Both the position numbers and the translations under genes were made by a program. A stretch of 64,000 bases of DNA from Strigops habroptila. Its lineage: Eukaryota; Chordata; Aves; Psittaciformes; Psittacidae. The stretch covers positions 98,701,552-98,765,551 of the forward strand of contig NC_044277.2 of NCBI RefSeq assembly GCF_004027225.2, in the 5' to 3' direction. The notes under the pieces are model-generated. The model ran no database searches. It was not told the origin of the DNA and saw only the letters and a program-made list of their open reading frames with translations. The stretch's first letter is position 1; the number at the start of each line of letters is the position of its first letter. Below, piece by piece: positions 39,101 through 51,100 of the stretch.

Positions 39101-42100
39101 CATGTGTGGCAGATTCTGTGCAGAAGGAAACTTTGGTAACAAACTTCTGTACCTGCTAGTTCAACAACAGCAGTTTGATGGTGTTGTCTTTCATAAGAAG
39201 AACCAGGCCCCTTTATCTCCTTTCATATGTTTAAAACTTTGATTAACTTTATCTTGCCTGTATGTGTGGGCTTTTTTGGATTATTAATTCTGTTCTTGTG
39301 TATGCCTTGGTGTATACAGCTGCTGTCAGTGGGCCTGTGTTCAGATAAGCAGAGCTGAATGTGACGTTCTAGCAGATGTTCAAAGACCAAAGATAAACAG
39401 AAACCCAGATTCACTGGTTCTTTTTAATATATTGCTATTAGATGACAAGGTACTTTGGTTGCAAATTTTCATTTGTATATATAGACCGGTCATATAGTTT
39501 GTTGATACAGAGGTGTGACTCCTCCATGGAAGGCCAGAGAAGTTGGCTGGAGCCTTTGTTAGGGCTGTGCAGCAGAAAAGTCTTGACTGTAAATCAGGCA
39601 TCACACAGCCGGGATGTCAGTCCCTGTGGAAAGAGGGGAGGAGGCAGGAGAGTGAAGGGATGAAGTGATAAAAATTAAGGCTCAAAGCTATCCAGAATAA
39701 GTTACCACAATGTAAACGGAGGTTTAGACTTGTCATGTTGCAGCTGCTTTTCAGAAAGTCCGTGAACACACATTTTTTTCTCATGGTGAATGTGATGAAG
39801 TGAACCCATATTGCTGTAGGAATTTAATGACTTTTCATAGGTTAAGACATAGGCATAAGCTGTCACTGCCCTGGAGTAGCTTTTTGTAACTCTTTCATGC
39901 ATTTAAGAGGACAGAAAAAGTGCTTTGTGTTCTGTAGAAATGAGATCAGGTCGTTTGTCTCTGCGTAGTTACAGCAGGTAGGTTAGAGCATAGCTTTGAA
40001 TTTGGAAGATGATGTGTGCTAGTAGAGCCTGGGACTTTTTCAGTCATTCTCTGTGTTAAACTTAAGTTGAACCTCATAGTTTCAGAATTCATCCTTAAAT
40101 CTATGAACTATGACATTTCAAGTTCTGTTACTGTAGAACATTTTACATCTCCTTTGGTCTGTCTTCCCTACCCCTTACCCCCTTTTTTAAGGAGTGTCAC
40201 AGCATTTCCAGAGGGCAGTGGTGAGCTCCAGAACTGTTACTCATATTGCATTCTATCTACAGAAGTATCTGATGTTCATGCTTTAGCTGGGAGTAGATTC
40301 TTGGAACAATTCATTCTGCCTCTGCTATTCAAGAATTCAGAGGTTGACTCCTAGTATGACTTTTTCTACTTTTCCTAGCAGATGAATTTCTTTAAGTAGG
40401 TCTGTTTTGAAGCTGGTGCAGAGCTTTGATGGCTAGTAAATAAAGCGTATTCAGTCAGAGCTTCCTCTTTCAGATTAGACTTTGTCTGCAGCCAAATTAA
40501 ACAGGATTTTAAAATTGCAAAGTCTTCTGTGTGTAGGCACACTCTGATTCTCATGGAAAATAAATCGCTACAAAAAGGATCTTGAGAGCAGCACTGTTGT
40601 GATGCATATTTGATCAGGGAGTACCTTTCTAGAATAAACTTAAAAGTAAATTAAATCAAGCTGGCTCTGCAAAATAGCAGTAAAGCAGTAGTAGTTTGTA
40701 TTTTGGTCTCATAAGCCTTGCATCTCTAGGATTTAAGTTAGTAAATAGTCTTTTGTAGTAAGATGATCGTTTTTCATTAAAGATCTTATTACATGTAGGC
40801 TGGCTTCATTAGAAGCATCTGCTACAACTGTCATGCCAGTGGCACATGCCTGATCACTGGATAGTCTTTAAGGTATTAATGGGGATGCAGGAACACACAA
40901 TTCTGATCTGGATTGAACTTCCTTAGAGCTAATTTTTTTTTGGTTGATTTAAACATAACCTCTTCCCTCCCATTAGTTGAGAATTCATTTGTGCCTCCAG
41001 AGACTGCTTTCCTGTCCTGCTCAGTGGCTGAGGAATGGACTGAGAAATCTCCATTTAAAACATCCTGATCAGGCTAATTGTCTGCAGGCTAGTTTGGTTT
41101 GTGGTATGCTTCCAGCCAGCTCACTGCTGTTTTCCAATGGTAGCAGGGTAGGGTTTGGGCAGTCAGTGATTCCCAGAGGGTTGATTTGCCTCTTACTATG
41201 CCAGCCTGGAACTGGAGATGAGCTACTTTGGCTCAGATGTGAGGTGCGTGCCAGAGGCTGCTGGTGGATGAGAGAGGGAGTGGCTGGTTGCATTGTAGGA
41301 GGGAAAGGGGGATACGAACTTTTTGTTAGCTGTGTGTGGAGATGTAGTTGGGCCCAAAATTTCTTTCCAGCCATTGAAACAGAGTCATCCTAAAATACAG
41401 GGTCGTCTGCTAGCACGATGGGTTTGGGTGATAGGCAGGGGATGAGAGGACAGTGAGAGAAATGGAGCATCATAGGTGCTGACTGTGGTTCTGCCACCAA
41501 CTCCTGTCTAGACCTGTAGAAGGATGATAATAAACAGGAGCACAACACGTGAAAAATCAAACCAAAACCATCCCCTTTCCTCTTATTCCCCCCCCCCTTT
41601 TCTTTTTTTTTTTTTTTGTTTTTGGTGGAAAGAGTAGTGGTCAGGCTTAGACCCAAAGATCTGTGATCATGATCCTTTCTTGGGAGAGGACCCAGAAAAG
41701 GGGAATGGGCTATGCTGATAAAAAAAGACAACAGGAGGATTGTGTCTTCTATGTCGTTGATTCTTCCTAACAGTATTACATCTTTTTTGCTTGCAGCTGG
41801 TAAACTTGGGTGCCTGCTTAGGTGCATGTTCTTGCTTAGGAATTAGGGGCTTGACTCCTGTGTTATTTCTGTCTATAGAGTGGTCTTCCTGGGGAGCAGT
41901 TGCTTAATTGCTCCATAAAGTCAGTCCGGTTACCTTTAAACTAAGGCACCAGTTTGCCAGCAAGAAGGCCTGTGTCCTTCAGGAGCTACACCAACACTGA
42001 TGCTGAGGCAGACTCTGGATGCCTGTGGCAGTCTCTGCTGGGCTTTTCAGCCTCAACCTTGCACTCTTAGTGTTTTAATGGGAATTTGGGATTGGGGGCA

Positions 42101-45100
42101 AAGCAAAAGGTGGCATCAAACTATGGGCTCTGATATAAAGGAGCAGAAAAGGGCAATGGTGCAGATGGCCAAGTGTGGAAATACTGAGGTAAATGGCAGT
42201 GTTAGCTGAAGAACAGGTGGGTGTAAATTGGCCTGAATAAATCCAGTTGAAAGTTGGATTTCTTGCATCAGAACAGTGAGATTCTGGGTCCCCTTTCCAG
42301 TGTGTTAGCAAATGAAGGAAAGCTGTTTTTTAAAACAGATGGATCCTGATAAGCTGTGAATAGGTTTGAGGAACAAAACAAGAGGGCTGAATTCAGTAAA
42401 TCTTTTTCTCAGAAATCTTTGTCTGTGGTAATTTGCCTTGAACTGGAGGGGTAGCACAACCTCCCTACTGGCTTTGACTTTGCTAACACTCTCTTTTCTC
42501 TGCTAGGTTGTTGACTGAGCTCGAATCTCCTTCTTGGTGGCCGTTTAGCAGCAAGCTCTGGAAAGCACCATTGGAAACCAAGCCAAAGGAAACTGCCACA
42601 GTTTCCGATTCGAAGAACCAGGAAGGAATCATAATTAGAATTCCAGTTATTATCACCCACAGAACAGACTCAAATGTCAAGCCAGGAAAACTCACGCTCT
42701 TTGCTTCTGGCCTGGAAATCAGTGACTGCAATTCTCAGGTCATTCACCGTTTTGAATCAAAGGATGTAGATGATATCAGAGTTCATACGCCATATGAAAT
42801 CAGCGTCCGTCAGAGATTTATCGGGAAGCCAGACACCTCTTACCGGCTTTTGTCAGCAAAGATGCCAGAAGTAATCCCCATCTTGGAGATGCAATTTAGC
42901 AAGAAGATACAGTTTTTAGAAGATGCCCTAGGTTTTGCTGGTGCCAGGAAGTCTCCTCAGGTGGATTTGGGGACCTCCATTTGGCAAGCAGGTATGTGAC
43001 AAAGCAATCCATGTAGAAGAGTAACACTAGCACCAAAAATTTCCAGGTGGTTTTCAAACTCAGAAGTGTATAATAGTTACAAGGCAAATCCTCTTTCCCT
43101 TGCCCCAGTGTGAGTCTATGTTGATGATAAAATGCAAGAAATAACTGGTAGGTGACCTTAGACCCTATTGCCAAGAGGGAGAGGGCAGAAATGACTGAAA
43201 TGTGTGGCCCTGCCTTAGTCTAGTTGGATTTTCTTTCTCACAGCTACATTAGCAGAACCTGTGACTGTAGATGTTGAAGCTGAGTGTCCCTCAGGAGCCT
43301 AGCAGCTGGATTGCACCAAACCGTCTTTAACATTGTGCTCTCAGGTGGTGTTGACACTAACTCCACACCACTTTGTGAAAGGATTAACTTAGAGTTTCAA
43401 CTACTGGCCTGTGTTTTAACTACAGTGTCATTCTTTTTCTGATGGTCACCAATTCAGTATTGTGCCACTCTGTGGGGAAGTCATTAGAAATCAATTTTCC
43501 TGATTGCATGCTTCACAGCCCTCTGTTGTTGTTTTTCCTTTGTAAGTTTGTAGCTGGAAGTATATTTGTATTAAATCTGTCATTCAGTTAATTGTAGAAA
43601 GTTTAAAACATATTTCCAGTCCAGCAAGTTTTTTAAATAACATCTGGAGTAAACACATTGATTTTCACATCTTAAAAACTAGAATTTTATTATTTGAGAA
43701 ATTTAGGTGTTTGGATTTAGACTTTAGTTCTCAGGTTAGGTTAATACATAGGTGAAAGAAAACACAGTAGAGATCGAAACCCTTTCACAGTGATAAGAAT
43801 GACATTACTTACTACTGTTATGTCTTCTAAAATTCTGGGGAGAGTTGGTTTTTGTGTGTTGGTTTTTTTGTAATCCAACCCTGGATTCACTTGGAGAGCT
43901 GATGATTTTTTGTCTGTTAGGAATTTAATTCTATCAACAGGTCTGAATCTTCCTTTTTTTCTTAATCATTAGTGACATAAGAGCAAATTGGTGGATGGAT
44001 TTATTGCCAGTATATTAAAAACAAGTAGAAAAATTAGGCAGTAAAACAATAGCTGAACCTATTTCCGTGCACTGAGCTAAAACTGGAGTTCAACAGCGAG
44101 GATAATGTCCTCTTGTTGAAGAGTCATCGAGGGCCATAGCTTGGAAAAGCTTGTTAATTTTTAAGGAAGTAAGTCGTGGGCATCTGGCACTAAAATGTCA
44201 GCACAACAACTTAGAGGAAAAACAACCTGCTGCCTTCTTAAGCACTGAGTTATTCCAGCAAATTGGTGTTCAGTTCCTGATGGTCTTAAGGCTGGTTACA
44301 TAAAATAATTGGTTATACAGCCTAGTGTGCTTAATTTCCCACTGCTCTGCTCTGTTTGCATCTGAGTCAGTGAGTCAAGGATATTGCTCTTCTACCCCCA
44401 CCTGCATTTCGACTGTTTAATTTGGAAATGTCAGTAAAGAAAACTGGAGGTTATGGAAATCTTGACTTCTCCAGCTCCACCAAAACCCTTGTTTGTTCCT
44501 TCCCCGGAGTCTGTCACTGTCTGTCTTCTGTCGCAAGATGGCAGTCACGGACTGTGTTTTAAACCTCTGGGTTTTTTCCGTGGTTGTCCACATGGTGGAA
44601 ATACTGATTTTTAATTCCCTCCCACCCCCTTTTGTTTGGTTTTTTTTGTTGTTGTTGTTGTTTTTTTGTTTTTTCTTTGTTTGTTTGTTTTGGGGTTTTT
44701 TTTGTTTGTTTGTTTTTTGGGGGTTTTTTTTTGTTTTTTGGTTTTTTTCTTTTTTGTCTCCTAAAAGCAGGGGAAAAAGTCTCTATTATGCATCGCTGTC
44801 TCTGTACACATATGTGTCAATTTTCAGATAGTGAATGTTGTTTCAGAGACTTAGAGAAGAAATATCCTTGCAGTGGAGATACATCTGTCTCTGTAAACTG
44901 GATCATAGTGTTCTTTGTCCTTAGTGGTGAGACGTGAACATTTCCACCACTGTCATAATCTCATCTGGATCCTGTCTGTTTATACTAGTCCTGCCTTAAA
45001 GTTGTGCATATTGCATGTTTGTATAAATACAAAAAAAATCATCTTTCCTAAGAGTTTTGGCTTGATGCCACCTAGAAGAGGAATTTGTGAAGGCTTTTAT

Positions 45101-48100
45101 ACACACCAGATTATCTGAAAATATTTTTAGCTGCTTTGCATGTCTTTTCTGATTGTATATTCTTGGACCAAGCCACACTTGTATTTAAATGCTTAGGACA
45201 GAGCAGTGAGGTTTGTTTTGTAACAGAGGTGGTTCTGTGCTGTATCAAGACAGTACTCTGCTAGCCAATAACATCCTCAATAGTGGCTGATAACAGCTAC
45301 CCAGCATTAAAAAGTGCAAGAAATCCTACAGTGCCTGTGCAATATAGCAATCTAAGGCAATGCTGTCTCAATCCTGTAGCTGAAGACTGGTGTTTACAGT
45401 TTATCCTGATTTTTTTTGCTGCCTACCCCTGTGACTGAATGTTCTCGTTACTGAGTTTCCAGCATGTTGTTCAGTGGTTTTGTGCCTTCTCATCCTCACA
45501 TGGTGGCAGTGAGTCTCACAGTCCAACTGGGTATAACACAAAACAAAATTGCTTTTTAAGCGTTTCTGCCTTTCTATTCAATTGTCTCCTTTAAAAAAAA
45601 AAAAAATTTTTTTTTAAATTTTTTTTAAACTAGAAATGCCAGGTCTTCTTCTTCATCCATTCTTTTTGTGCACCTTTGTCACATCCTCCTCCTATTCTTG
45701 TCCTCAGTGAGATTAATGGAGTGAAATGGATAGATTTCTTGTTTTTAATGAAATAATTAGTATATTCTGACACTCAGCTGGTAAGAAACACAAAGAATCT
45801 CCTCTGGCTATTTGCTGTCATAGGAAGGACTGTCATTCCCTTCTCACTTTGTCCTCTGAGGGAGACCATGGCAGTAATTTACCACAAGCAGCATTTTTTT
45901 GGTGCCTGGTTCTTGGACCCTCTGATTGCAAGGAGCATTTGCAAAGGGTAACACCAGTACAGTGAGTGACTTGCTTGTCTTAAATTTTTTCGGTGTCTGA
46001 GTCCAGTGACTCTCGGGCTGATAACTGAATAATTCCAGGGATTATGACTTTGCAGTGATTCCTTGAGAGGGATTTAAGATTTGGTATTTTGGTTTAGCTT
46101 TTGTCTTCCTTTTTGTGGGGAAGTAATGCAGTTCAAAGCGGTTGGGTGTACCTTGTCAGCTAGGCGCCAGCTCTTTGACCTGGCGATGAGCTCTGGCATC
46201 TGACACACTTTCTGTCCTGATGTACGTAAGAGTTGTTGTCCTGTGCTGGGTCAGGCCATGTGCTCACAGATGGCAGCAGTAGAATTAGCTTTCTTCATGG
46301 TGCCTTTTTAACTGGGAGAGCTTTGGAGATGCTTGAAGCGCCTCTAGGAGCCAAGATGTGTGTCTCGGGTGTTTAGCACCCATCTGCATCAGAAATAACA
46401 ACCTTTCCTTGCTGCATGTCCCTGCTACCCTACTGGGTAGTATCAGATACTGCAATAAGAGCTGATGCTTTAAATAAAAGACAGGTGGCATGTTACATGC
46501 AGGATTGCATCCACACTGCTTAGCTGGGGGTGGCTGTTAGCGTCAGTGTTGCCCTTCTGTTCCAAGGGTTTGCTGACTTGACTCTGTCCCAGATCCATCA
46601 CTTTCAAATTCTTTAATTAAAAAGATTAAAGAGAGAAGAAACAACAGGTGGAGAATCCTCGTTTATCTGATTGGGAGTGTGCTGCTGCTTCTTCGTGCTT
46701 GGTTCACATGGATCCCCACAGCCCAAAATGAACCCATTCTCCAGATGCTGCCTTTAATAGTCAGTTGTCTCTTGGCAGCCTGGTCACCTCCAGGTTAGGC
46801 GTTGTACACAATACAGCTCAAATTCTTTCTAGGAGAAAAGTCCCCTTCCAAACTGCTATGGAGAAAAGCATAGAATCCCAGAATGGCTTGGGTTGGAAGG
46901 GACCTTCAAGACCATCTAGGTCCAACCCCCTGCCATGGACAGGGACACTTTCCACTAGACCAGGTTGCTCCAAGCCCCATCCAGCCTGGCCTTGAACACT
47001 GCCAGGGATGGGGCAGCCACAGCTTCTCTGGGCAACCTGTGCCAGGGCCTCAGCACCCTCACAGGGAAGAACTTCTTCCTCAGATCTCATCTAAATCTCC
47101 CCTCTGTCAGTTTAAAGCCATTCCCCTTGTCCTGTCCCTACCTGCCCTTGTTGGCCCCTTTAGGCACTGGAAGCTGCTCTGAGGTCTCCCTGGAGCAGAA
47201 GAGGGGGAGGGAGGATTGGGTGGAGAGAAAAAAGCAGGGGTCAGCTGATTTTATACTAGCACTGGTCCTCCCCATTGGTACAGGAGATGGCAGTCTGAAT
47301 ATGGGAATTTCTTTTGCAGCCACAGGACTCCTGGGAGGAGTGGTGCAGCCCAGCTCTCCGGTAGGAGGCAGAGAAGGGATGGACAGTGATCACGTCCAGC
47401 TGCAAAAGCAAGAGAAGATCTCCCAGGAAGAAGCAAAAGAGCTTAAACAGGTATAAATTGACATAACTTTGACAAGAATTGCTTCACTCCCTTTGGTTCC
47501 ATCATAAGATACATTTTCGTCATCAGAAACATAGTCATTGTCCTTAACAGAATATTCCTCAGAAAATTCCTGTAATTAGATGGGCATATTTTAAAAATCA
47601 GTTAATCAAGCCTGTGATTAAAATACGCTGATAACTTTATAGTTTTGTTTCATTTTGTTTTGGGTTTTTTTACCTATTTTGATCAAATCAAGGATTATCA
47701 TCAAAATATATGAGTAGGATTATAACCCAAGCAAAATCCTTAACTGTAACCTGTTTTTTCTGAAGATTAATCATCTTAACAATTAAATAATTTTCAGTTC
47801 TTTTGTGTTTTCCCTATGCCATCTTACTCTTTTTAGTAAGGAGTAGCAGTTCTATTTCAGAAACATCCACAAAACTGAACGAAGTGTTATATAAACACAC
47901 AGAACTTGTAGTTGGGAAATAAGTATGCTGTCCAGCAAATTAATAAAGGGGAAATTTTACTAGAAAAAAATACTTAAAAGTAATCCAGTCTGATATTGTT
48001 CCTCTAAATGGCTCTTTAAGGAACTTCTCTCGTAGTTGATGTTCAGAACTCTTAGTGAAGAATCCCTCTTTGTAGTAGGTGGTTGATCTAAAACCATGAA

Positions 48101-51100
48101 CAAACTGGAAAAGCAAAAGAGAATGGTTTGAGTGGTTTTTCCATTAAAATAGGTTTACTGGTGGTGATCACAGCCACATCAGAAGATGTGACTGAAGATT
48201 AAACTTTATTATTGTTTATTTTCTCCCCTGTAGCATTTTATTCTTTTTGATATTCCAGCTGTATCTTGGTGATAGCATCATGTGAAGTCTGTCCTAATTC
48301 CCTTGTCGCTTAGCCAAGCCTGCAGGCTTCCAGCCCCCTTCTTGTATTTTACAGTTGGGAATTAGAATACATCAACTTCTGTTAGCTTGAGTGCATTTGA
48401 GAGTCACAAGCACTTAGTAGGGTCTCAAGTGGCTAAAAATAAAAACTTAGTGCACGAAAAATCTATTTATTAACTAAAAAACAGTTAAGTAAGTGAGAGT
48501 TTAACTTTTGCAGAAGGTTAATTTCAGAAATTTCTGGAACTCTCTGTGCTGGATTGTAGACTAGAAACAGTGTTAAATGGCCAGTGTGATTTAAAACCAA
48601 ACACTTTCAGGATGAACTAGAGCTCAAAAGACAATTCTTGTATTTATTTATACCCCACCAAACCAAGAATTTTTAAGCCTGTTGATTATTTGGGGTGAGT
48701 TTGTGGGGGAGTGTGTGTGAGGAGAGGATCTGAATTCCAAACTTACAGGCCATGAATTGGCCTGATTTTTCTCCAGTAACTGCTGAACACCTGTTCCCTG
48801 AGAGCCAGGCCTCTTTAATCATCATTCCGGTCATTAATAATGTTAAGGTACGTACTTTAATTCCTATAAAACTCCTGTTCCTTTTCATTACTAGGAGTCA
48901 CCGCATAAATACACAGCCTTAAACCACAACTTGCTTCTGTAACCAAAATACAGTCAAGATCTTTTGACTGAAATTTCTTACTTGGGTTTTTTTCAAAACA
49001 AGCCTGACTATTCATCATTTAGTGATTCTCCCGTCTTCTCATCTTTTAAAGAGCTTATCTCCATGATCTCTTATTTTATCAAAAAATAACAGTTTTCTGA
49101 CGCAGTGTTGACCTTTGGAAGATTTTAAGGGAGAATATTTCTCAGTCGTAATTGTACAAATAGCAGCAATCTGTTCTTCATGCATGCATGTGCTTTGTAC
49201 AGCTGTTACGTATTCAGGAGGGCCAGTTGTTCCTTCCTTAAATGCCAGCTTTTCAGCACTATAATTCTGATTTGTAGCCAGACCCAAAAAAGCTAAGTAC
49301 ACTATGAAGGGTTGTTGGACTTCTAGTCATGGACTACTAGTGAAGACACATTTTGATACACCTTGCAAAAAAGGCTCTTCAGGAATTGCTTCCCCTCCTC
49401 ATTACTTGTGATGTGGGTAACTCCAAGAGAACTTTCGAAGCTGGAGAAGAGGAATTTGTGATTAGCAGATATAGTTGTCACTTTTCCTCTCTCCTCAAAA
49501 ACAAAGTACTTGCAGTAATAACAATAGACGTTTTGCAGCAGGAACTGTTGAATGATACTAAATTCCTTCCATTAGAGCTGAAAACTCTGAGCATCTGCAG
49601 TTGTGATTGGGCGCCTGAATAAAAGACCTCACCAGGACTTCATGAAGGGACATTTGTGTCACCGTTTGTGGCAGTGTGAGCTGTGTTCTTTAGCTGTGCT
49701 ATACATGGAGAAAGAAGCCTCTGAAGTTACTGTGGTCTCTGGCTGAACCTCTGCCTTCCGCCTCGCTATGGCTGACATAATGGCACTGGATGTGGGAGGG
49801 GATGTGATAATATTAGCTTAAGGGCTGTGGTCAAAGGGGGGCAATTCACTAAATCTGAATTTATTTTGCCAAACCAGTGCTTTCAAATTTCTCCAACTGT
49901 TCCTGCCAAAGAACTGTCCTGATATTTACTGTCTGGAGATTGCATATGCCATGAAGACAGGAACAGTATTAAAGAAGTTAATTCTTTAACATCTGGGAAA
50001 AAACACGCATCCCAGTGCATATCTTTGGCATTTGCTTTCTCGTCGTCTTCTCAGGTCAAGGTGGTTCCATTTGAGTCCTTTGCTACTTTCAAAGTCTCTT
50101 CAGTGTTTGTTTACCCTTTTATCACACCCTCATCTCAGGAAATCACTACCGTTAGGTCAGAGAAAAAGTGTTTTGTTGAGGAACTGTTCATTCCAAGTGC
50201 TAAATACCAAATTTGCTCACAGGATGGCCTGGTTCCATGGCCTATAGTGATCAACAGACAACTGATCTTAAGACGTGTGTAATGACTATGCCTCAAGTTT
50301 ATTTTTTGGAAGGCACAATGCAGGGAGAGAACTGAAGTCCTCACAACTAATGCTTTGTATTTGCTTGTGTGTAACTTAAGTATTTAATGGCACCAAATTA
50401 AAAGGTGATAGTTAAGCCTGTGGAGCTGCTTGAGTATTTTTTTCCAGACAAGGCCAGCAGAATGTTAGTGGCACCATGAGTGCTTAATACTCCCCGAGAA
50501 AGTAAGTAAGATCACAGTTCTGTATCAGTCCAAGAAGAAATAATGGGAGAAATCAGCCACCAAGAATAAGATAGTAAACAACGATCATTCCATACTGTCT
50601 GAATAGCCACTGCCTCAGAAGAGCTGATGCTTTAAAATTTGTCTGCTTTTGTGTGCTTGGGATACAGGAGACCTGCTGTCCTGTCAGACTTGCCTGTTCA
50701 CGTGTTTTCTGTGCTCAGATGTTTTGTTCCACAAGAGACAGCCTGATTTTCTAGAGCAGGCAGAAGCCCTTTTGCTAGTGGCTGGTGTAGAGCTTGGATA
50801 TTTGTACACTAAATGCAACTCTGCGTCTAGCAGAAGGAACCTCTGTGCTTTGCGTATCTACAGGCAAGTACTGATAGCAGCAATCCCAAACAGGAAACAT
50901 GTTAAAGCAGTTCAAATCCATAGATTTTTGTTTGGGATTTTTGGGGGGTTTTTTTGGTTTTTTTGTGTTGGTTTTTTTTTTTTTTGGTGGGGGTTTTTTT
51001 TTTTTTTTTTTTTGTTGTTATGGCAAGCTGCACTTGTCTCTGGAGGCATTAACAAATGTCCTCTAGTAAATTGTGCTGTGGTAGTTTAAGATATTTCTGC

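Larger units (their letters stand above)
36561..42506 (+). other. SNAP47: SNAP47 intron between the two large coding exons
   Basis: About 5.9 kb. It opens with a minus-strand CR1 only about 95 bp after the exon and contains a C/T tract at about 41588-41617. The open frames of about 140 codons at 40977-41393 (+) and 41390-41827 (-) show no recognisable domain and are judged chance. Confidence 0.6.
42992..47319 (+). other. SNAP47: SNAP47 third coding intron
   Basis: About 4.3 kb. It holds a long T/G-rich tract (44630-44756), an A14/T9 snap-back (45593-45626) and a minus-strand CR1 (46868-47200) near its 3' end. No exon was recognised. Confidence 0.6.

Noticed and set aside
40977-41393. 138-codon open frame in a SNAP47 intron
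   Set aside because: Composition is Trp/Cys/Leu-rich without domain signatures, it overlaps an equally long frame on the other strand, and it has no splice or homology support.
41390-41827. 145-codon minus-strand open frame
   Set aside because: It runs straight through a C/T homopolymer tract (coding a Lys run) and has no recognisable domain.
46965-47456. 163-codon frame merging CR1 sequence into a SNAP47 exon
   Set aside because: Only the part after 47320 is SNAP47, with a clear AG acceptor there. The upstream part is CR1 antisense translation.
50025-50282. 85-codon frame (VEELFIPSAKYQI) vaguely recalling an ADP-ribosyltransferase strand motif
   Set aside because: The similarity is limited to a few residues, and the surrounding sequence lacks the other conserved motifs.
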